NCBI GenBank assembly: GCA_902778935.1 | Contig: CACYZT010000001.1 | Span: 124,001 to 188,000, forward strand | Source: an uncultured Bacteroidales bacterium | Lineage (GTDB): Bacteria > Bacteroidota > Bacteroidia > Bacteroidales > Paludibacteraceae | Reading direction: 5' to 3' | DNA length: 64,000 nucleotides | Part shown: positions 45,424 to 54,252 of the stretch, piece by piece | Layout of the letters: each line of letters starts with the position of its first letter | Numbering within the stretch: the first letter of the stretch is position 1 | Translations under genes and position numbers: made by a program | Notes under the pieces: model-generated | Seen by the model: the letters and a program-made list of their open reading frames with translations, nothing else | Told to the model about the DNA's origin: nothing | Database searches by the model: none

Positions 45424-46730
45424 TGTTTCATTCCAGGAATGAGTGTTAATATCTCTTTTATCGGCATGCAATATTCCTCACTCGCTTCTTTGCAACGACC
45501 ATGCTCCAATATCGACTCTGCACAATGTACCATTGCCGGATATGCCGAGCGCAACATGTGATTCGCGTATATGACTATATTCACTCCCCACTCAGCAAAC
45601 TCATCCTCCGTGATATGATTGAAAGTCGTCGGTACTACCACGATTGGCGTGTGAGAATTTTGCTCTCTAAAACGGCAACAGAACTCATGAATATCTAATC
45701 CGTCCTCTTTTTTGGAATGAATCATAATCCCGTCTGCACCAGCTTCGACATAGGCGTGCGCTCGCTGCAAAGCATCATCTACGTCTTTTCCTGCTATCAA
45801 CGATTCTATTCGCGCAATAATCATGAAATCATCCGTTATTTGTGCCTGCTTCCCGCTATGTATCTTTGCGCAAAAGCCTTCTATCGTATCTTGCATTTGC
45901 TTAGCATCTGTGCCAAAGAGCGAGTTTTGTTTCAAGCCTACCTTATCCTCTATAATTACAGCCGATATTCCCAGCCGCTCCAATGTTCTAACCATGAACG
46001 GGAAATGCTCTAACTTACCTCCCGTATCTCCATCGAAAATAACCGGCTTCGTTGTAACTTCAAGTGCATCATTCAAATCATGCAGACGAGTCGTCAAATC
46101 CACAGCTTCGATATCCGGTTTACCTTTGCTCGTAGAGTCCGTCAAACTCGATGCCCACATACCGTCGAACTCTAACTTCATGCCGTTCTTCTTTACGGAC
46201 GTATTCTCAATGATAAGTCCCGTTAGACCACTATGGCTCTCCAAGATACGCACGATCTTCTTTGCATTAATTAACCGTTTAAGACGTTTCATACGTATTT
46301 CAGGTGTTGTACCGATCTCCTTGAGACGCTCGTTTAGCATCGACGATGAAATTCCCGGAGTATAAGGTATGTCTATTACCTGACCACCCCACTCAGCCAT
46401 ACAATCAATGATGTCTTGGCGAGTCTTTTGTTGAACGCCAGTTTTCCAATCGTCGCCGTGAACCACGTAGTCGGGTCTCAACTCGCGGAGGTTAGGACGG
46501 TAGTCAAGAGTCGTCTGCGGCACTACAGTCTCTACGCCTTTAAGGTTACTAACGATGAGCGCACGTTGCTCATAATCGAGGTATGGTAAGCGCTTGTAAC
46601 TAGCTATCGCTGCATCGGTAAGCACACCCACCGTCACACGTCCCAGTTTTGCTGCCTCATGAATGATATTCAAATGTCCTGGATGAATAATGTCCGCAGA
46701 CATACCTACGTATACTATTTTCTCTTTCAT
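45420..46730 (-). CDS. pepM: Fused CTP:phosphonate cytidylyltransferase and PEP mutase
   Basis: 436 residues. Residues 1-140 are a small nucleotidyltransferase of the glycerol-3-phosphate cytidylyltransferase type (HPGH at 16-19; [20 protein letters not shown]). Residues about 150-436 are phosphoenolpyruvate mutase: [19 protein letters not shown], and the diagnostic catalytic loop EDK-x5-NS at 261-270, which separates true mutases from isocitrate lyase relatives. The C-terminal domain makes phosphonopyruvate from PEP, and the N-terminal domain should activate the final phosphonate as a CMP ester (PntC-like). Such fusions are known for glycan phosphonate pathways. It opens the phosphonate block; 89 bp separate it from the flippase gene, without a visible promoter. 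Confidence 0.94.
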   Translation of the reverse strand: MKEKIVYVGMSADIIHPGHLNIIHEAAKLGRVTVGVLTDAAIASYKRLPYLDYEQRALIVSNLKGVETVVPQTTLDYRPNLRELRPDYVVHGDDWKTGVQQKTRQDIIDCMAEWGGQVIDIPYTPGISSSMLNERLKEIGTTPEIRMKRLKRLINAKKIVRILESHSGLTGLIIENTSVKKNGMKLEFDGMWASSLTDSTSKGKPDIEAVDLTTRLHDLNDALEVTTKPVIFDGDTGGKLEHFPFMVRTLERLGISAVIIEDKVGLKQNSLFGTDAKQMQDTIEGFCAKIHSGKQAQITDDFMIIARIESLIAGKDVDDALQRAHAYVEAGADGIMIHSKKEDGLDIHEFCCRFREQNSHTPIVVVPTTFNHITEDEFAEWGVNIVIYANHMLRSAYPAMVHCAESILEHGRCKEASEEYCMPIKEILTLIPGMKQ

Positions 46731-46819
46731 TGTTCCGATATTTTTTCTCTCCTATTATTTTAATTTTCACAGCATCTTATGTCAATTCCTCGTTGTAGTG
46801 ACACAAATTCGTTCCCCAT

Positions 46820-47185
46820 CTATAGTTGTGAGTGAAAAGACATAATAATTAAGCCAAGAATGACAACAATCATTCCGACGATCTTGTAAACGGACATGCT
46901 TTCGTCAAATAACCAATATGCACATATGGTTAAGACAACATATCCAATGCTGTTGAACACATAAGCATAGCTTACTTCTACACGACTTAGCACAACTATC
47001 CACAACAAAATACTCCCTAAGAAGCATAACATCGCTCCCCACAGCCAAAGGTTTGTAATCATCGAGCCTACGTGCGAAAGCATATTCTGCAATCCCACTT
47101 CACCCTCAACTAACATTCCTTTACGTATCAGCAATTGGGCTGCACAGTTGAGTAATACACTCAATAATATCAATATTGTATTCAT
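46820..47185 (-). CDS. Small four-helix EamA/SMR-type transporter
   Basis: 121 residues with four hydrophobic helices and family motifs (LLNCAAQLLIRKG in helix 1, VSYAYVFNSIGYVVLTI in helix 3, GMIVVILGLIIM in helix 4). Single-domain members of this group include ArnE/ArnF, which flip undecaprenyl-phosphate aminoarabinose. It overlaps a HAD phosphatase gene and lies beside a UbiA-type prenyltransferase gene, so flipping a polyprenyl-phosphate pentose is more likely than drug export. Confidence 0.8.
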   Translation of the reverse strand: MNTILILLSVLLNCAAQLLIRKGMLVEGEVGLQNMLSHVGSMITNLWLWGAMLCFLGSILLWIVVLSRVEVSYAYVFNSIGYVVLTICAYWLFDESMSVYKIVGMIVVILGLIIMSFHSQL

Positions 47186-47784
47186 TGTTTAAATGATTTA
47201 TAATGTTTTTCGTTCGCAAAGTCTAACAACTCCTTATCTCCTCGGCTATCACCATAAGCTATAACATAACTATCTTTAATGCCATTTTCTTGTAACCATT
47301 GTTTTAACCTCTCCACCTTCTCCCGTCCGTAGCAGTTCTTTGTAGAGAACTTACCTGTTAGTCTACCATTCTTCACTTCCGCCTGTGTTCCCAATAGACC
47401 ATCTGCTTGTAAGGCAGAAGCAAATGGAAGTATCCAATTCTCTATGCTTGCAGACACAACAACAACCTTGTCTCCTTTCTGATTATGCTCCTTTATCGCT
47501 TGTACCGCATCGGCATACAATAGGTTATCCGCCTGCGCCTCATAGAATTGCTGTCCCAATTTATTGAACTGCTCGATACTCATTCCTCTAAAAAACCAAC
47601 CGAACACCCGTTCCTTCGTTTTGCCATTATCACACAACCGTAGTTTCATTAACAATAGCCATGGCAGATGAGCAAACATGCCCCAATAGAGCCCCAAGCT
47701 GCCTTTCACAAAACGGATAAATGCTATCAGCGTATCCTTGCGTGTTATTGTGCCATCGAAGTCAAAAACAGCTACTCGTCTCAT
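47182..47784 (-). CDS. HAD-family phosphatase (class IB, PSP-like)
   Basis: 200 residues from the ATG at 47784, overlapping the UbiA-type gene stop. HAD motif I is DFDGTITRKDT, motif II VVVSASIENW and motif IV YGDSRGDKELL. The cap domain carries KERVFGWFFRGMS, common in Bacteroidota proteins of this sort. In context it could dephosphorylate the decaprenyl-phosphate-phosphoribose type product of the next enzyme, the step that precedes epimerisation or use of the lipid-linked pentose. This role is inferred. Confidence 0.83.
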   Translation of the reverse strand: MRRVAVFDFDGTITRKDTLIAFIRFVKGSLGLYWGMFAHLPWLLLMKLRLCDNGKTKERVFGWFFRGMSIEQFNKLGQQFYEAQADNLLYADAVQAIKEHNQKGDKVVVVSASIENWILPFASALQADGLLGTQAEVKNGRLTGKFSTKNCYGREKVERLKQWLQENGIKDSYVIAYGDSRGDKELLDFANEKHYKSFKQ

Positions 47785-48668
47785 AGGTATAAGATGATTG
47801 CAAAGGCTAACAACCAACCGATTATACACAATTGTATAAAACGATCTTTCATTAATATCTTCGTTGGACTACCACTCTTAATATCTACAATCGTAATCTG
47901 TAGATAGCGGATAATTCCTGCTAATACAAAGATGGACGTCAAATACAAGTACTCGCTACCCACACGCTCTATTACACTATCCGAAATCGTGTACATGATA
48001 TAGCACACCATCGTCAGAGTCGCTACAATCGTTAACGCTTGATTCATGAAAGGAGTATTGTATCTATCTATTCCCTTGCGGCGCGACGTTCCTGTCGATT
48101 CCCATTCCACCACATCATCTCTACGTTTCGCAAAAGCCAGGAATAACGCCAATAAAAAGGTCATCAGCACAATCCACGTCGAAATATAGATATGTGCATT
48201 AACACCTCCGGCATACACTCGCAGCACAAAACCGATGGCAATAATAAACACATCCAAAATCGGAATATACTTCAGTTTTGTGGAATAAGCAAGGTTCATC
48301 ACCACATAGGATAATATGATTACCCATAGACAAGTACTATTATGTAGCGCATATATATCCATCAAAATCAATCCCGCTGATATCGCCCAACACAACGCAG
48401 TAATCATATACCCTTGTACCACAGATAAAGCACCCGAGGCAATAGGACGCGTGCATTTCTTCGGATGTAACCGATCGGCTTCTACATCATATATATCATT
48501 GAAACAATAGACACCACTTGCCGCGAAACAAAAAGCAACGAATGCCACAACAGAAGGCCATACGTATTCAGCATCCATTATGTGGCGGTCAAAGAACAAA
48601 GGCAGAAAGACGAACAAATTTTTCAACCATTGTTGCGGACGTATGAGACGAATAATATCCTTTATCAT
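47781..48668 (-). CDS. UbiA-family polyprenyl-phosphate phosphoribosyltransferase-like
   Basis: 295 residues, about nine membrane helices. The opening MIKDIIRLIRPQQWLKNLFV and the first Asp-rich motif NDIYDVEADRLHP match the decaprenyl-phosphate phosphoribosyltransferase subgroup (Mycobacterium Rv3806c type); the second motif region is DVFIIAIGFVLRVYAGG. This group moves phosphoribose from PRPP to a polyprenyl phosphate. It starts a pentose-donor module with the HAD phosphatase, the small flippase and the GT-C enzyme around it. Confidence 0.85.
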   Translation of the reverse strand: MIKDIIRLIRPQQWLKNLFVFLPLFFDRHIMDAEYVWPSVVAFVAFCFAASGVYCFNDIYDVEADRLHPKKCTRPIASGALSVVQGYMITALCWAISAGLILMDIYALHNSTCLWVIILSYVVMNLAYSTKLKYIPILDVFIIAIGFVLRVYAGGVNAHIYISTWIVLMTFLLALFLAFAKRRDDVVEWESTGTSRRKGIDRYNTPFMNQALTIVATLTMVCYIMYTISDSVIERVGSEYLYLTSIFVLAGIIRYLQITIVDIKSGSPTKILMKDRFIQLCIIGWLLAFAIILYL

Positions 48669-50311
48669 TTTTTTAATAGATATACAAAAGGTCCACCAAT
48701 AAATTTATCTCGTTCGTATTGATCTTCCGGCAAAAGTGGAGATATCGGCTCTTTGCCGTTCATTTTGCCATGATACAGTTTGTTGCAAAAACCCCAATTC
48801 ATAGTATAAAACGATTCACCACCTTTACCTTCCAGCATCTTAACCGTTTGTATTGTTTCTTTCTGCTCTATATAATTTGTAGCCATTGTTATCACAGCAC
48901 ACAAAGAAATATTCAGTACTAGAAGGCAAGACAAAATATAGTTCATAACTTGTGAAAACGACGTCTGTTTCTCACATGTTTCTAAATATAATAACCCCAA
49001 GAACGGAAGTAAATAGATAAATGGTACGTATCTAAAATTAGACCCTATCGGTAATATAAAAAGTGTAGCTATAAGAGCAATAGCTGCTATACAAAACTGC
49101 TTATAGTATTTACCCTTACGGAAAAATGCAAATACAAGAAAAGTTGCCAAAAGAATCTCTATAAAGAACAATCCTCCTCCCCCTACATTCGTACAGCAAT
49201 AACCTGAACGATAAATATTGGTCTTGGAAATCCGATAAGGAGGTATATAGGCCGTAGATTTCATATCATTACTTGGTCGCTGAAAATAACTTAGAAATAC
49301 TTGTTTGTAACGTGGGGCATTGCGCATATAAGGCGGTTGCGCATTTCTAGCGGGCGAATCTCCGGATAATATATTCTTTTCAAATAACGGATAGAATGGA
49401 TTGGCATGATCCATTGTATTCGTGACAAACGGATTATAGGATAGAACTACAACCGATATGATAGCCACAGAAGCACTAACAAGCGCCAAGCGCAGTGCTT
49501 TATGATAATTCTTCCGTACAAGCATTACAATCAAACTGCAGGCAACAACGTAACCGGTCCAAAAGAGCATATTGAATTTTACGGATGACGCTATCATAAT
49601 ACTACATACTAACATCCAGTATCCCTCTTTCTCATTTCCCCTTGTTTCCACTATATCATATACACCAAGCAATGCCAACACAAATATGAAATAACCGATA
49701 TAATCAATATAATAGGAGGTTATTTGGCCCACCACTACCATAGAAAATGCAATACCCAAACTATATAGCAGACTCTTTTTTGTAGAGAATTGTATCACAA
49801 AACGTTCCTTAAAAAAATCGTATAATATAAGAAACAGCGCTGTTGGAATCAGTAAATTGACAGCCTTCCCGGATTCAATATTTCCTGTTACCGCTAAAAA
49901 GGCAGACGCTATCGTCTCGGCGCCCTTACAATAATGATCTATCCATATATTCATCTTCCAGGTATCGCTAATTACATCATTATGGTGCTCGTATATCGGA
50001 TTCCATCCATTAGCTAGAGCATAAATGATGGGCTGATGATATGCGTTGCCATCATAACTCACATCATAAACAAACGTCTCTATTAGCGTGGATAGAAGAA
50101 TTATACCTATACTTAAAGCTAAGGCTATGATTTGCTCCATTCTACTCGTCTTCATTATCGCAAACACAACCAATGCTATAATAAGAGCAAGTGGTAATAC
50201 GATAGGTGTAATATGCCAACCGACAAGCCACACTATTGATGAAACAATCAATATACATACTAGAAAAGTAGTTATATACATTCCCGCTATGAGTCCTATT
50301 CTGCTTTTCAT
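48665..50311 (-). CDS. Large polytopic membrane protein, GT-C glycosyltransferase-like
   Basis: 548 residues with about eleven membrane segments and, in the first periplasmic loop, ETFVYDVSYDGNAYHQP, which holds acidic residues positioned like the catalytic Asp of GT-C enzymes. A second loop has WKMNIWIDHYCKGAET. GT-C enzymes use polyprenyl-phosphate sugars on the outer face of the membrane, which fits the adjacent pentose-lipid genes. No close family is recognised. The gene is AT-rich. It is the promoter-proximal gene of the cluster, but no TAnnTTTG box is visible upstream. Confidence 0.7.
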   Translation of the reverse strand: MKSRIGLIAGMYITTFLVCILIVSSIVWLVGWHITPIVLPLALIIALVVFAIMKTSRMEQIIALALSIGIILLSTLIETFVYDVSYDGNAYHQPIIYALANGWNPIYEHHNDVISDTWKMNIWIDHYCKGAETIASAFLAVTGNIESGKAVNLLIPTALFLILYDFFKERFVIQFSTKKSLLYSLGIAFSMVVVGQITSYYIDYIGYFIFVLALLGVYDIVETRGNEKEGYWMLVCSIMIASSVKFNMLFWTGYVVACSLIVMLVRKNYHKALRLALVSASVAIISVVVLSYNPFVTNTMDHANPFYPLFEKNILSGDSPARNAQPPYMRNAPRYKQVFLSYFQRPSNDMKSTAYIPPYRISKTNIYRSGYCCTNVGGGGLFFIEILLATFLVFAFFRKGKYYKQFCIAAIALIATLFILPIGSNFRYVPFIYLLPFLGLLYLETCEKQTSFSQVMNYILSCLLVLNISLCAVITMATNYIEQKETIQTVKMLEGKGGESFYTMNWGFCNKLYHGKMNGKEPISPLLPEDQYERDKFIGGPFVYLLKK

Positions 50312-50384
50312 ATATCTACCTTATATATATAGACATTTATATAATCTTGTTTTTTCGTCGCGGTAATCTATCGGTGACGTCAGC

Positions 50385-50421
50385 CTTATGTTATGCTTAT
50401 CTTATGCTTATGTTATGCTTT
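50385..50421. repeat. TTATGC/TTATGT tandem repeat
   Basis: CCTTATGTTATGCTTATCTT and on: alternating TTATGC and TTATGT words. The repeat runs into the 3' end of the 50413 gene and supplies its last codons (K-A-stop on the minus strand). Confidence 0.75.
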
Positions 50422-50796
50422 GGAGTCGGAGATGGAGCGGAAAAGAGTCGATAATTGTTCGACTTTGCCGGCACGGTCAGATTTTGCTTCTCTCAAAAAA
50501 CGTGTCAGCAGGTATTGATACAAACTCGGTTGCCCGTTGGGTTTGGCTTTCTGCGCCTCGAAGTCCGGCATGAAAGGAGCCGCCAATTCAGGTTTTTTGG
50601 CAATTTGTGAGGCTAATTTCGACAATTGGCCGAAACCTACATGGAGGCCTTTCTCCTTGGTGGTGAATTTACTTCGGGGATTGACCAACTGCACAGCAAA
50701 CTGCTTGCCGTTCCGGGTACGATAATAGATATCCTGCTGTTTAGCCAATTTTCCGCGAATACTTTCAACCGCGCCGTTTAATTCTACATCTGCCAT
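50413..50796 (-). CDS. Conserved hypothetical protein, 127 residues
   Basis: The N-terminal half is beta-rich and basic (VESIRGKLAKQQDIYYRTRNGKQFAVQLVNPRS). The rest is helical (HVGFGQLSKLASQIAKKPELAAPFMPDFEAQK; YQYLLTRFLREAK), as in Bacteroidota phage- and plasmid-like small proteins. It has no recognisable motif. It starts 1 bp after the kdsC stop and so is co-transcribed with the kdsD-kdsC genes, without an obvious link to sugars. Confidence 0.6.
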   Translation of the reverse strand: MADVELNGAVESIRGKLAKQQDIYYRTRNGKQFAVQLVNPRSKFTTKEKGLHVGFGQLSKLASQIAKKPELAAPFMPDFEAQKAKPNGQPSLYQYLLTRFLREAKSDRAGKVEQLSTLFRSISDSKA

Positions 50797-50797
50797 A

Positions 50798-51289
50798 TTA
50801 TAGTTTCAATATCTCATCCGCAATTTCTCGGATAGCACCTTGACCGCCGGACGTTTTTAACATGTGTATCCCTTTTATTGCTTTCACTTCCGGACGCGCA
50901 TTAGGCGGACAACACGGATAACCGACTGCGCTCAGCAACTCCACATCATTGATATCGTCGCCCACAAAACAGACGTCCGCTAACGAGATGCCCAACTCAT
51001 CGCAAATCTTTTGCGCCGCTTGCAGTTTCGTCAGGCAGTTGGGATTAACCTTACTGCCCACACCCAGATACAGATAGCGCAACTTGAGTTTCTCTGCCCG
51101 CGCTTTGACCACTTGGCTGTTCTCAGATGTAAGGATTCCGCAAGGGATTCCCGCCTCTTGCAGCAAGACCATACCCATGCCGTCATACACGCAGAAACGC
51201 TTCATCGCTTCGCCTTCTGACGTGTAGTACATGCCGCCGTCGGTCATGCAACCGTCCACATCTGTCAAAAACAACTTAATATCTTTCAT
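50798..51289 (-). CDS. kdsC: KdsC-like HAD phosphatase
   Basis: 163 residues from the ATG at 51289 (a TTG at 51298 overlaps the kdsD stop as an alternative). Motif I is LFLTDVDGCMTDGGMYY, motif II TSENS, then CDELGISLADVCFVGDDIND, as in C0-type HAD tetrameric phosphatases. KdsC removes phosphate from 3-deoxy-D-manno-octulosonate 8-phosphate in Kdo synthesis. Adjacency to the arabinose-5-phosphate isomerase supports this over sialic-acid phosphatase activity. Confidence 0.9.
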   Translation of the reverse strand: MKDIKLFLTDVDGCMTDGGMYYTSEGEAMKRFCVYDGMGMVLLQEAGIPCGILTSENSQVVKARAEKLKLRYLYLGVGSKVNPNCLTKLQAAQKICDELGISLADVCFVGDDINDVELLSAVGYPCCPPNARPEVKAIKGIHMLKTSGGQGAIREIADEILKL

Positions 51290-51294
51290 ATTGC

Positions 51295-52278
51295 TCAATG
51301 ATAAAAACGCGTGCCAGGGAGACAGGAGAAGGAGTCCACTACTCCCACTACGTGGAGATTGGTGATTGGTTCGTCGACCACAATGAGTGTGTGAATCGAA
51401 TGATGATTCATCTTCTCGCCCGCTTCCACTATTTTGGCGTTCTTGCTAATCGTCTTCGGGTTTTGGGACATGATAGCGGACACCGGCGTCGCGAAGAAAT
51501 CTTGTCCGAGCCTCTGCATGGCCCTACGAATATCACCGTCTGTGATGATGCCGACCAAGATGGCGTTTTCTACTACTATTCCTATACCCAATGTACCTTT
51601 GGTGACAATCTCGATAGCTTCGGACATCGGCATATCCGGCGTGAGGAAGGGCAGGTTCTCTGTGAACATGACATCTTCCACTTTCGCCAGCAGTTTGCGT
51701 CCCAAGTCTCCGCCTGGATGCAGTTGTGCGAAGTCCGTAGGCTGGAAATGCTTCGCTTCTACGAGTGCGCAAGCTAAGGCATCGCCGAGTGCGAGTGTAG
51801 CCGTCGTTGAGGCCGTCGGAACAAGGTTCAGAGGGTCTGCTTCGTGTTCTACAGCTATGTTCAGATGGATGTCCGCACAACGCGCCAAAAGCGATTCTTC
51901 ACTCGATGACATCGCGATAATACGTATCTTCTTTGCCTGAATAAGCGGCAGAAAACGCAACAGTTCTTCGGTCGCGCCCGAATAGGAAATCGCCAGCACA
52001 AGGTCGTCTGAAGACAACATTCCCAGATCGCCATGATAAGCGTCCAGTGGGTTCAGGAAGAATGCCGGCGTGCCCGTTGAAGCCAGCGTGGCGGCAATCT
52101 TGGAGCCAATATGTCCGGACTTGCCGACGCCTGTAACGACAATCTTGCCTTTGCAATCACGGATAGCTTCCACCGCCCGCATGAAGCTGTCATCCAGCCT
52201 CGGGATTAGCGCTTCGATAGCCGCCGCCTCGCATTGCAGGCACTCGGTAGCACGTTGAATAATGGATTGCTCTATCAT
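51295..52278 (-). CDS. kdsD: Arabinose-5-phosphate isomerase (KpsF/GutQ family)
   Basis: 327 residues: an N-terminal SIS domain (VVTGVGKSGHIGSKIAATLA, AYHGDLGM, SYSGATEEL) and two C-terminal CBS domains (DVMFTENLPFL...ITDGDIRRAM; IMSQNPKTI). It converts ribulose 5-phosphate to arabinose 5-phosphate, the Kdo precursor. With kdsC it forms two of the four Kdo steps; kdsA and kdsB are not in the window. Confidence 0.93.
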   Translation of the reverse strand: MIEQSIIQRATECLQCEAAAIEALIPRLDDSFMRAVEAIRDCKGKIVVTGVGKSGHIGSKIAATLASTGTPAFFLNPLDAYHGDLGMLSSDDLVLAISYSGATEELLRFLPLIQAKKIRIIAMSSSEESLLARCADIHLNIAVEHEADPLNLVPTASTTATLALGDALACALVEAKHFQPTDFAQLHPGGDLGRKLLAKVEDVMFTENLPFLTPDMPMSEAIEIVTKGTLGIGIVVENAILVGIITDGDIRRAMQRLGQDFFATPVSAIMSQNPKTISKNAKIVEAGEKMNHHSIHTLIVVDEPITNLHVVGVVDSFSCLPGTRFYH

Positions 52279-52279
52279 A

Positions 52280-52951
52280 TTATTTCAAATCTTCACTATA
52301 AGTTATTTTGCGGTTTGATTCTTCGCCCTGTACAATATATATTTTAGTGGCAGGGGTATATTTGCGTACGATGCCTGCATCGTCCGTAGCGAGAACCGTT
52401 TCCGACTCGATGGCTCTGGCATAGGCTTGAAAGACCGTATCAAAATGGAACGCTTGCGGCGTCTGCGCGCGCATGTATTCGCTGCGGGCAGGAATGTCCT
52501 TCACTTGCCCGTCTGCCACACGATACAGCGTGTCCGTCACAGGAACAGCTACCGTCACGGCTTCATGCTGCTCCAGCGCTACGGCTATGTCAGACAGGAT
52601 GCGCTGAGACACGAACGGACGTGCGGCATCATGGAACCAAAGAGCCATCTGTGACTCCTCATCCGTGTAAGCAAGAATGGCGTGCCAGGAACTCTCCCAA
52701 CGCTCGCTTCCACCGGGAATGATTTTCGTCACTTTGCGCCAGTTGTTCTTCTCGCAGATATGCTTCGCCTCATCCATCCATTCAGGGTGCATGACGATGG
52801 CTATCTCGTCGATACAAGGTGCTTGTTCGAACGCGTCAACCGAATGTTCCAGAATAGACCGCCCGTCTTCGAGCGGCAACAGCTGCTTCGGCATCTGACC
52901 GCCTACTCTGCTTCCGATTCCTCCGGCTAATATGATTGCCACATGCTTCAT
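52280..52951 (-). CDS. IspD/TarI-family cytidylyltransferase
   Basis: 223 residues from the ATG at 52951. The signature IILAGGIGSRVGGQMPKQ is followed by HDAARPFVS, AVPVTDTLY, RAQTPQAFHFD and a C-terminal GEESNRKITYSEDL. IspD makes CDP-methylerythritol for isoprenoids; the close relative TarI/Bcs1 makes CDP-ribitol for surface polymers. Context with Kdo genes and a glycan cluster leaves both open. It is the first gene of its transcript, which has a good promoter at 53020-52989. Confidence 0.85.
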   Translation of the reverse strand: MKHVAIILAGGIGSRVGGQMPKQLLPLEDGRSILEHSVDAFEQAPCIDEIAIVMHPEWMDEAKHICEKNNWRKVTKIIPGGSERWESSWHAILAYTDEESQMALWFHDAARPFVSQRILSDIAVALEQHEAVTVAVPVTDTLYRVADGQVKDIPARSEYMRAQTPQAFHFDTVFQAYARAIESETVLATDDAGIVRKYTPATKIYIVQGEESNRKITYSEDLK

Positions 52952-52988
52952 AATCGATTTTTTGACATTCGTACCCAAAATTAGCATG

Positions 52989-53020
52989 CAAAATTACATA
53001 AAAGTTTTTATTTGTGCAAA
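52989..53020 (-). promoter_or_regulatory. Promoter of the ispD-like/kdsD/kdsC unit
   Basis: On the minus strand TTTG (53020-53017), a 20-bp spacer, TAatTTTG (52996-52989). Confidence 0.75.
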
Positions 53021-53054
53021 TAAAAAGAATGATTATCGTATTTTTTGTCAAAAA

Positions 53055-53086
53055 TTTGCATATATGAGTTTTTTTTTGTAATTTTG
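53055..53086 (+). promoter_or_regulatory. Promoter of the heptose operon
   Basis: TTTG (53055-53058), a 20-bp spacer, TAatTTTG (53079-53086). It is divergent from the promoter at 53020-52989, with 34 bp between the two -33 boxes. Confidence 0.75.
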
Positions 53087-53112
53087 CAGCCAATTTATAA
53101 TATTGCATTATT

Positions 53113-54246
53113 GTGCGCATAGGAATAGTTGGAACAAGTTGGCCTTATCGGGGCGGTTTAGCGGCTTTTAACGAGCGGCTGGCGCGGCAGTTTGCCGCAG
53201 AAGGACATGAAGTGAAAATATTCACTTTTACCCTGCAGTATCCGGACTTTCTCTTCCCCGGCAAAACGCAGTACTCGGACTCTCCTGAACCTACCGATTT
53301 GTGTATCACGCGCACCGTCAACAGTATCAATCCTTTCTCGTGGTTCAAGACAGCAAAGGCAATCAAACAAGCAGGTATCGACTTGCTGGTCATCAAATTT
53401 TGGATACCGCTGATGGCACCATGCTTGGGCACTATAGCGCGTCTGGCGCGACGAAACGGAATAACTGTAGTGTCCGTTTTAGACAATGTTATCCCGCATG
53501 AACCGCATTTCTGGGACAAATGGCTGATTCGGTATTTTATTCGCAGCATTGACCATTTTGTCGCCATGTCAGACAGCGTAAAAGAGGACTGCTTGCGTTT
53601 CTTACCCGCTTCGCGGCACAACTGCGTCACTCTTTCTCCCCATCCGCTGTACGACAATTTCGGAGAACCGGTTACGCAGAGTCAGGCTCGCAAAGAACTA
53701 AACTTACCTACCGACAAAACCATACTGCTCTTCTTCGGTTTTATCCGTGACTACAAGGGACTGGATTTGTTGATGAAAGCCTATGCGCAAGCGATAAAAA
53801 AACATCCCGAACTACTGCTGGTTGTTGCCGGAGAATTTTATAACAATGGGCAGCAATACAGCGATTTGGAACGCGAATTGCAACTCAACGGTAAGATTTG
53901 CTGGCGGACGGAGTTCATCCCGGATGACCGTGTCCGGTATTATTTCTCGGCGGCAGACCTCATCGTCCAGCCGTACAAAACAGCCACACAGAGCGGTGTT
54001 ACACAGATTGCTTACCATTTCGAGAAACCGATGCTGGTAACGAACGTAGGCGGGCTGGCAGAGATTGTGCCGGACGGCAAAGTGGGTTATGTATGCGATG
54101 TAAAGGCGGACGATATAGCGGATGCCATCTCGCGCTTTGCAAGCATGGACAAAAACAAACGGGATACGCAATTCCGTCAAAACATACAAAAAGAAAAACA
54201 AAAATACGCGTGGTCTCGAATGAGTGCCGCGATCGTCAAATCGTAA
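53113..54246 (+). CDS. Glycosyltransferase family 4
   Basis: 377 residues from a GTG (RIGIVGTSWPYRGGLAAFNE, with the GG loop of GT-B enzymes). The donor-site region includes LLFFGFIRDYKGLDLLMKAY, ADLIVQPYKTATQSGVTQIA and NVGGLAEIVPDGKVGYV. It is a retaining GT4. As first gene of the GDP-heptose operon it may transfer that heptose. The stop codon is embedded in an AAATCGTAAAACG repeat. Confidence 0.88.
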   Translation: MRIGIVGTSWPYRGGLAAFNERLARQFAAEGHEVKIFTFTLQYPDFLFPGKTQYSDSPEPTDLCITRTVNSINPFSWFKTAKAIKQAGIDLLVIKFWIPLMAPCLGTIARLARRNGITVVSVLDNVIPHEPHFWDKWLIRYFIRSIDHFVAMSDSVKEDCLRFLPASRHNCVTLSPHPLYDNFGEPVTQSQARKELNLPTDKTILLFFGFIRDYKGLDLLMKAYAQAIKKHPELLLVVAGEFYNNGQQYSDLERELQLNGKICWRTEFIPDDRVRYYFSAADLIVQPYKTATQSGVTQIAYHFEKPMLVTNVGGLAEIVPDGKVGYVCDVKADDIADAISRFASMDKNKRDTQFRQNIQKEKQKYAWSRMSAAIVKS

Positions 54247-54250
54247 AACG
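54231..54250. repeat. ATCGTCAAATCGTAAA repeat before hddA
   Basis: GATCGTCAAATCGTAAAACG: the same word as in front of batA and batB, again overlapping a stop codon and ending 2 bp before the next ATG. Confidence 0.65.
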
Positions 54251-54252
54251 TA

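Noticed and set aside
45420..46730. Isocitrate lyase-family lyase rather than PEP mutase
   Set aside because: The EDK-x5-NS loop and the neighbouring decarboxylase identify a true mutase.
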